Shown here piece by piece: positions 6,563 to 10,798 of a stretch of 10,798 nt of DNA (within the stretch, counting starts at the first letter, position 1; each line of letters starts with the position of its first letter). This stretch comes from Candidatus Thorarchaeota archaeon MP11T_1 (GTDB taxonomy: Archaea > Asgardarchaeota > Thorarchaeia > Thorarchaeales > Thorarchaeaceae). The stretch spans positions 1 to 10,798 of the forward strand of contig PJET01000061.1 in NCBI GenBank assembly GCA_002825515.1. The letters run 5' to 3'. A program made the position numbers and the translations under genes. The notes under the pieces were generated by a model that was not told the origin of the DNA, ran no database searches, and saw only the letters and a program-made list of their open reading frames with translations.

Positions 6563-8044
6563 TTGAGTTCCGAACTGGAAGTGACCATTTTGACAGTTGA
6601 AGTTGTGAAGAACTACATCAATGGACGATGGGTTGAGTCCAAGGCTAAAGAAACTCGAGATGTGTTCAATCCAGCCACAGGCGAGCTGATAGCCAAGACT
6701 CCAATGAGTACTGCTGAAGAAACCCATGAGGCAATAGCAGCTGCAAAAGCGGCATATGATCGATGGCGAGCAACACCTGTTTTCACGAGGGTGCGACATC
6801 TAAACAGAATCAGAGATGCCTTTGAGGAAAACTTTGAGGAACTCTCGAAGATACTTACAATGGAACAGGGCAAGGCTATTGACGAGGCACGTGGAGAATA
6901 CCGTCGTACAATCGAGAATCTAGAATGTGCAACAAGTATTCCTTCACTACAGATGGGTTACAACACAGAAGATATTGCAGCGGGAATAGATGAAATGGTC
7001 ATCAAACAACCTCTTGGAGTGTTCTTCTGCGTCGCTCCATTCAATTTTCCGGGAATGGTTCCAACATGGTTTTGGCCTTTTGCTATCGGAGTTGGCAATA
7101 CATACATCGTGAAGCCTTCGGAACAAGTACCATTAAGTCAAGTCAATCAGTTTGAGATCATTCATGAACTTGGGTTGCCAAAAGGAGTTCTAAACATGAT
7201 CCATGGCGGTCCTGAAGCTGTCAATGCACTTCTAGAGAGTCCGGATACAGTAGGTATATCCTTTGTTGGATCCACTCCTGTTGGTAAGCTACTATACAAA
7301 AAAGCTGGAGAACAAGGAAAACGAGCTCAAGTTCAGGGTGGTGCAAAGAATTTCCTCACCATAATGCCTGATGCAGATATAGAACGAACTGTGCCAGCTC
7401 TCATTACATCATTCTATGGTTGCACGGGTCAACGATGTCTTGCGGGTGGTGTCCTACTGGCTGTTGGCGATATCTATGAGCCCCTCAAGAAAGCGCTTGT
7501 TGAGGCTGCCAAGAAATATAGTGTTGGAAATGGCTTGGAAGAAGGTGTCCAAATGGGACCATTAGCATCTAAGAAGGGAATGGAAAACGTCCTCGGATAT
7601 ATTGAGAAAGGGCTCAAAGAAGGTGCAGAATTACTACTTGATGGTCGCGGAATTGAAGTTCCAGGACATCCAAATGGATACTTCATTGGACCCACCATCT
7701 TCGATAAGGTCACACCCGAGATGACTATTGCGAAAGAGGAGATTTTTGGACCTGTCATTCCAATAATTCAGGTCAAGGATCTCGAAGAAGCCATAGACAT
7801 TATCCATGCTAATCCTTATGGAAATGCATCTTCGGTATTCACATCGAGTGGGAAGATTGCACGTGACTATCAATACAGAGTGAAGGCAGGAAACATTGGC
7901 ATCAATATCGGAGTTGTCGCGCCTATTGCAACATTTCCATTCTCAGGAATGAAAGACTCATTCTTAGGAGATTTGCATGGGCAAGGTCAAGATGCAGTTG
8001 ATTTCTTCACAGAGAACAAGGTAGTCATCACTCGATGGTTCTAA
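6563..8044 (+). CDS. mmsA: Methylmalonate/malonate-semialdehyde dehydrogenase (CoA-acylating)
   Basis: This ALDH-superfamily enzyme oxidatively decarboxylates malonate semialdehyde to acetyl-CoA, or methylmalonate semialdehyde to propionyl-CoA, using CoA and NAD+, which ends the pathway. Counting from 6563 (493 residues), it has Asn161 (PFNFPGMVPTWFWP), NAD-site Lys184 (IVKPSEQVP), the loop FVGSTPVG (234-241), the nucleophile Cys292 in GCTGQRC, and EEIFGPV (392-398). Residues 259-263 read GGAKN; ordinary hydrolytic ALDHs have a catalytic Glu in this segment, and its replacement by Asn is the hallmark of the CoA-dependent MMSDH branch. The residues after QRC are LAGGV rather than the common MALS, a small difference. 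TTG 6563 has GAGG 6 bases upstream. TTG 6590 also has a ribosome-site-like GGAAGTGA, and would give 484 residues, nearer the family's usual N-terminus (KNYINGRWVES). Confidence 0.92.
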   Translation: MSSELEVTILTVEVVKNYINGRWVESKAKETRDVFNPATGELIAKTPMSTAEETHEAIAAAKAAYDRWRATPVFTRVRHLNRIRDAFEENFEELSKILTMEQGKAIDEARGEYRRTIENLECATSIPSLQMGYNTEDIAAGIDEMVIKQPLGVFFCVAPFNFPGMVPTWFWPFAIGVGNTYIVKPSEQVPLSQVNQFEIIHELGLPKGVLNMIHGGPEAVNALLESPDTVGISFVGSTPVGKLLYKKAGEQGKRAQVQGGAKNFLTIMPDADIERTVPALITSFYGCTGQRCLAGGVLLAVGDIYEPLKKALVEAAKKYSVGNGLEEGVQMGPLASKKGMENVLGYIEKGLKEGAELLLDGRGIEVPGHPNGYFIGPTIFDKVTPEMTIAKEEIFGPVIPIIQVKDLEEAIDIIHANPYGNASSVFTSSGKIARDYQYRVKAGNIGINIGVVAPIATFPFSGMKDSFLGDLHGQGQDAVDFFTENKVVITRWF

Positions 8045-8048
8045 TTTC

Positions 8049-8054
8049 AGGTGG
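8049..8054 (+). promoter_or_regulatory. Ribosome binding site favouring GTG 8060 for the ferritin-like gene
   Basis: AGGTGG sits 5 bases before GTG 8060 and overlaps the alternative GTG at 8051, so translation from 8060 is preferred. It begins 5 bases after the mmsA stop, pointing to coupled translation. Confidence 0.5.
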
Positions 8055-8059
8055 TAAAA

Positions 8060-8482
8060 GTGGAGCTTGGAACCTTTGGAGCGATACTAAAGTTTGCATT
8101 GGAAACTGAAAAAGAAGTAAACAGATTTTATGAGTCTGTAATCAATCTGGTAAAGGATAAGAACAAAATCACTCTGTATCAAGATCTGCTCAAGCGTGGA
8201 GAGAAACGACTCAAGACTCTAGAGAGAGTGCGCAGAGAGAACGTGACTGAGATGATTCTTGAACCTATCACTGGTCTGGATTCTGAGAACTATAAATTTG
8301 AAACAGAAATACCAAAGGATGCTCCAGAAAAAGAAATCCAGGAATTAGCTATGAAAATAGAGAAAGGACTTCTTGAGTTTTATATTCGTGCTGCAGAAAA
8401 AATAGACTTCTTGGTTGAGGCTGCATACTCCTTCGAATTACTTGCAGAGGCAAATGAGAACGCGATTCGGAGTCTATCCTAA
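8060..8482 (+). CDS. Ferritin-like four-helix-bundle protein, rubrerythrin-related, with degraded metal ligands
   Basis: The 140-residue protein is almost entirely helical and charged and reads as a four-helix bundle made of two similar halves. Each half opens with the ferritin/rubrerythrin Glu-x6-Tyr motif: Glu17...Tyr24 (ETEKEVNRFY) and Glu101...Tyr108 (EKGLLEFY). The second helix of each half normally carries Glu-x2-His. Here these positions read Glu48-x2-Leu51 and Glu130-x2-Glu133, and the protein has no histidine at all. It may therefore hold a divergent metal site or none. An upstream GTG (8051) would add three residues. It lies just behind mmsA, so it probably belongs to the preA operon, where the oxygen-sensitive Fe-S subunit might benefit from iron or peroxide handling; that link is inference. 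It could instead be a ferritin-like fold used structurally. Confidence 0.6.
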   Translation: MELGTFGAILKFALETEKEVNRFYESVINLVKDKNKITLYQDLLKRGEKRLKTLERVRRENVTEMILEPITGLDSENYKFETEIPKDAPEKEIQELAMKIEKGLLEFYIRAAEKIDFLVEAAYSFELLAEANENAIRSLS

Positions 8483-8499
8483 ACGTTTAGTTATTTTTG
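8479..8499 (+). terminator. Possible terminator: short palindrome plus T-rich run
   Basis: A perfect 12-bp palindrome (CTAAACGTTTAG, 8479-8490) is followed by TTATTTTTG on the plus strand. It lies exactly where two convergent genes end, their stops at 8482 and 8491. Archaeal termination relies mainly on T-runs, so the run is the stronger evidence; the stem is only about 5 bp. Confidence 0.35.
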
Positions 8500-9084
8500 A
8501 TTCTTCCAAGGACTCTCAGATTGATCAGAAGTAGAATCTCCAGCCACCTGTTCTTCCCACCAATATTTGGACCGTTCAACTCCATCCCATGGCACTTTCG
8601 CCTCAGGCATGGGCAGTCTCCATAATATCAAGATTCCAACAATCATCATTATTGGAACTGGTGCGTTGATGATGAAGATCCCTCCTCCTAACAGGTTCAT
8701 TATTATGACTGGTATAAAAATGATGATAAATGGGAGATCAGCCAGAACTGCAGCAACTGCAGTACGACCTCTAGTGGTTCGACCTTTGTAGTACTTATTA
8801 ATCTGATAAGGTAGTGCTAGGCGAAAGAGAAAGAAGGGGAAGATAATCATCAGCGAATATGGGGAGGGGGTAACTAGTTCAAAGGTCGTTCCAAACTCTG
8901 AAGAATACATGATCCACGATATGGCAACAATAGTGAGTGAATAACCCCAATATCCAGAATATGTTACGGCAAGTGGTGCAAAAGCGGCTAAAATCAACAA
9001 TAGAATGATAATCAGTTTTGGGATATTTGAATCTGCAATATCAGATCCATCTACGGGTTTTTTTTCAGTATCTGAATCTCCCAA
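8491..9084 (-). CDS. Membrane protein with about five transmembrane helices, function unknown
   Basis: I do not recognise the family. The 197-residue protein starts at TTG 9084, supported by AGGTGG 5 bases before it. The acidic, polar N-terminus (1-20) is probably cytoplasmic. Hydrophobic segments lie at about 21-42, 46-60, 76-93, 108-132 and 138-156. A basic loop (KYYKGRTTRGR, 98-107) between the third and fourth segments suggests that loop is cytoplasmic. The C-terminal 40 residues are soluble, with a tryptophan-rich piece (VPWDGVERSKYWWEE, about 164-178) and an acidic/serine tail. No catalytic, transport or redox motif is visible. The codon run GAA AAA AAA CCC near the start is an eight-A tract. 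It converges on the ferritin-like gene and is followed 54 bases upstream by another minus-strand gene, which may or may not share its transcript. Confidence 0.8.
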   Translation of the reverse strand: MGDSDTEKKPVDGSDIADSNIPKLIIILLLILAAFAPLAVTYSGYWGYSLTIVAISWIMYSSEFGTTFELVTPSPYSLMIIFPFFLFRLALPYQINKYYKGRTTRGRTAVAAVLADLPFIIIFIPVIIMNLLGGGIFIINAPVPIMMIVGILILWRLPMPEAKVPWDGVERSKYWWEEQVAGDSTSDQSESPWKNQK

Positions 9085-9138
9085 CTATTCCACCTGTATT
9101 ACAGGATAAGCAAGAGATTATGAATTCTGCGTTATTCG

Positions 9139-9432
9139 CTATTGTGAAACAAGCTTTGTTGCTTTGAAGTCTATTCGAATCTCATTGAGCTGGGATGTTA
9201 GACTCAAATATTGCTCATCGTCGTGTAATGCTTGAATCCTATTTTGATAGTCGTCTTCATTATCATAGCTGACCATGTAATAACTCTCATGGGGATTCTC
9301 AACACTCTTCCAGCGGCCAATTACATTAATGCCATGTTGTTCATACAGCTTGCGGAAACCTTCCCGAAGTTCATCCATTTTCTCAACTGCATTCTGTTTT
9401 ACTTTAGTATGGTATAGCATCACGAGCGGCAT
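9139..9432 (-). CDS. NIPSNAP/ABM-like small alpha-beta barrel protein
   Basis: This 97-residue protein has the pattern of the dimeric alpha-beta barrel superfamily. Strand 1 is MPLVMLYHTKV, then a charged helix (EKMDELREGFRKLYEQHG), a strand with VIGRWKSV, a strand YYMVSYDNEDDYQNRIQALHDDEQYL, and a final strand (NEIRIDFKATKLV). The motif 'G-x-W-x(7,10)-Y-x-M-V-x-Y-x-N-E-D-D-Y' is typical of NIPSNAP domains, whose biochemical role is mostly unknown; related ABM proteins act as monooxygenases or bind small ligands. No signature catalytic residue is evident. The ATG start has only a weak ribosome site, but a TATA-like element (minus, 9471-9461) about 30 bases upstream would give a short or absent leader. 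It is divergent from the Gfo/Idh gene. Confidence 0.72.
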   Translation of the reverse strand: MPLVMLYHTKVKQNAVEKMDELREGFRKLYEQHGINVIGRWKSVENPHESYYMVSYDNEDDYQNRIQALHDDEQYLSLTSQLNEIRIDFKATKLVSQ

Positions 9433-9443
9433 GATGATTCACA

Positions 9444-9471
9444 ATAAACTATTGTTAACTAATAGATTTAT
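9444..9471. promoter_or_regulatory. 28-bp quasi-palindrome and minus-strand TATA candidate
   Basis: Arms ATAAACTATT (9444-9453) and AATAGaTTTAT (9461-9471) are complementary apart from one extra base (A9466), around a GTTAACT centre. The right arm read on the minus strand (ATAAATCTATT) lies about 30 bases before the NIPSNAP-like start, a suitable TATA position. The symmetry could mark a regulator site over that promoter; AT-richness makes partial chance matches likelier. Confidence 0.35.
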
Positions 9472-9514
9472 GCTTGTGGGTGAGGCTCAATGGTCGTTTC
9501 AATTACATATCCAT

Positions 9515-9529
9515 TGAAAAATATCTATA
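9515..9529 (+). promoter_or_regulatory. Candidate BRE/TATA promoter of the Gfo/Idh oxidoreductase gene
   Basis: TGAAAA (BRE-like) followed by ATATCTATA lies 40 bases before ATG 9565. Transcription about 25 bases downstream would begin near 9548-9551, leaving a short leader that contains the AGGGAT ribosome site at 9554-9559. Spacing fits an archaeal promoter; it is not proven. Confidence 0.4.
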
Positions 9530-9564
9530 GGTCAGCACTGTATCATCTTGGTCAGGGATTCTAG

Positions 9565-10798
9565 ATGAAGCCAGTTGAATTGATAATCGCAGGAGCTGGA
9601 GATAGAGGATCTGTCTATGCATCTTATGCCAAGGTACGTCCAAAAAGAGCCAAGGTAGTCGGAGTGGCTGAGCCTCGTGATTTCTATCGCGAGAAAATGG
9701 TAAAGGAGTATAATATCCCTGAAGACTATGTCTTCACAGATTGGAAAGACATGGCGAAGAAAGACAAATTCGCCGACGCGGTGATTATTGCCACTCGCGA
9801 CCACATGCATAAGGCTCCTACACTAGCATTTGCTAAGAAAAACTACCATATCCTTCTAGAGAAACCAATGGCTCCTGATGAGAAGAGCTGCAGGGACATC
9901 ACAAAGACTGTCAAGTCGAGGGATATCATCTTTGCAGTAGGTCATGTACTGCGATACACGAGATACACTCAGAAACTCAAGTCAATCATCGATTCTGGAT
10001 TCATTGGAGATTTGGTTAGCATCCAGCGATTGGAACCGGTTGGATACTGGCATCAAGCTCATTCATTTGTGAGGGGAAACTGGAGGAATGAGAAAGAGTC
10101 CTCCTTCATGCTTCTTTCTAAATCATGTCATGATTTGGACTGGATTCGATATATTATAGGCGAAAAATGCACTGCAGTATCTTCCTTTGGATCACTGACT
10201 CATTTTCGCAGTGAGAACAAACCACAAACCGCGGGTAGCAACTGTATGGAGTGTGATTATGAACCGGAGTGTCCATACTCTGCGAAGAGAATCTATCTCA
10301 ATCTATTTGAGAAAGGAAAAACAGGGTGGCCAGTCAGTGTAATCACAACTGACCTGACTAGGGGCGGTATTATCCGAGCTATCAGAAATGGACCTTATGG
10401 CCGCTGCGTCTATGACTGTGATAATGATGTCGTGGATCATCAAGTTGTAAATATGGAATTCGAAGGGGGTCAAACTGCTTCATTCACAATGACAGGTTTT
10501 ACCAAAGCAAGGCAAAGAGAAACCCGGATATTTGGAACAGAGGGAGAGATATACGGCAACGGAACGAAGATACAGCTCTATCACTTTGTGAACGGTGCTC
10601 AGGTAATCATCGATACATCAGAAGATGACCCAGCATCACTCGCAGATCACGGAGGTGGAGACTATGCACTGATGGATGCATTTGTGTCTGCAGTTGCTGA
10701 GAATGATCCAAGAAAGATTCTCTCAGGTCCGGAAGAAACTCTTGAAACACACTTGATGACATTTGCAGCAGAACAAAGTAGGAAGGAAGGAAAGACAA
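9565..10798 (+). CDS. Gfo/Idh/MocA-family NAD(P)-dependent oxidoreductase with cysteine cluster, 3' partial
   Basis: The frame runs from ATG 9565 to the window end without a stop; 411 codons are visible. AGGGAT lies 5 bases before the ATG. The N-terminal Rossmann fold begins ELIIAGAGDRGS (residues 5-16). The family's central motif is present as LLEKPMA (96-102), and the catalytic region as GHVLRYT (134-140) and SKSCHDLDW (189-197), with the conserved His193/Asp194. HGGGDYALMDAFVSAV (363-378) is the usual C-terminal helix. A Cys-x2-Cys-x6-Cys cluster (Cys228, Cys231, Cys238; SNCMECDYEPECPYSAKRIY) and a later Cys311/Cys315 pair could bind a metal; a similar cluster occurs in a subgroup of the family. 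Members oxidise or reduce sugars, inositols or related polyols. The substrate is unknown. It starts a new transcription unit, divergent from the NIPSNAP-like gene, and nothing ties it to pyrimidine breakdown. Confidence 0.88.
   Translation, partial: MKPVELIIAGAGDRGSVYASYAKVRPKRAKVVGVAEPRDFYREKMVKEYNIPEDYVFTDWKDMAKKDKFADAVIIATRDHMHKAPTLAFAKKNYHILLEKPMAPDEKSCRDITKTVKSRDIIFAVGHVLRYTRYTQKLKSIIDSGFIGDLVSIQRLEPVGYWHQAHSFVRGNWRNEKESSFMLLSKSCHDLDWIRYIIGEKCTAVSSFGSLTHFRSENKPQTAGSNCMECDYEPECPYSAKRIYLNLFEKGKTGWPVSVITTDLTRGGIIRAIRNGPYGRCVYDCDNDVVDHQVVNMEFEGGQTASFTMTGFTKARQRETRIFGTEGEIYGNGTKIQLYHFVNGAQVIIDTSEDDPASLADHGGGDYALMDAFVSAVAENDPRKILSGPEETLETHLMTFAAEQSRKEGKT

Noticed and set aside
6338..6799. 153-codon minus-strand frame across the preA-mmsA junction
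   Set aside because: It overlaps the Fe-S domain of preA and the N-terminus of mmsA, both strongly supported; the translation resembles no protein and is rich in Cys, His and Ser, as expected of a shadow frame.
9058..9065. Eight-T run (eight A on the coding strand) near the start of the five-span membrane gene, a possible slippage or phase-variation site
   Set aside because: It simply encodes Glu-Lys-Lys in an ordinary polar N-terminus; one copy of this length with no out-of-frame consequence visible is weak evidence.

Overview
The window reads as a stretch of archaeal chromosome, possibly from an Asgard lineage such as Thorarchaeia. The evidence for an archaeon is indirect: TATA/BRE-like AT-rich elements at suitable distances from starts, frequent GTG and TTG starts with GGAGG- or GGTG-type ribosome sites, heavy AGA/AGG arginine use, base composition near the middle of the GC scale by eye, and tightly packed short operons. 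The phylum is a guess, and a bacterium with horizontally shared genes is not excluded. No gap between genes exceeds about 130 bases. I saw no tRNA, rRNA, CRISPR array or insertion sequence.

The centre (about 1498-8044) is a nearly complete reductive pyrimidine degradation cluster. In pathway order it encodes a dihydropyrimidine dehydrogenase subunit of PreA type (5315-6526), a dihydropyrimidinase (1498-2889, minus), a beta-ureidopropionase (2998-3864), a class III omega-amino acid aminotransferase (3873-5243, minus) and a CoA-acylating (methyl)malonate-semialdehyde dehydrogenase (6563-8044). Together these would convert uracil to beta-alanine, malonate semialdehyde and acetyl-CoA, and thymine to propionyl-CoA, releasing CO2 and ammonia. 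The NAD(P)H-oxidising PreT partner is absent here. The genes alternate in direction around two divergent promoter regions (2890-2997 and 5244-5314). The second holds a perfect 20-bp palindrome beside a 13-bp inverted repeat, a good operator candidate.

Two genes ride in these operons without an obvious pathway role: a xylose-isomerase-like TIM-barrel protein behind the dihydropyrimidinase (624-1475, minus), and a ferritin-like four-helix protein with eroded metal ligands behind the aldehyde dehydrogenase (8060-8482).

The flanks are unrelated. On the left are the C-terminal part of a bacterial-PH-domain membrane protein (1-510) and a 30-residue single-span membrane microprotein (529-621). On the right are a five-span membrane protein of unknown function (8491-9084, minus), a NIPSNAP/ABM-like small protein (9139-9432, minus) and, running off the window end, a Gfo/Idh/MocA oxidoreductase with a cysteine cluster (9565 onward).
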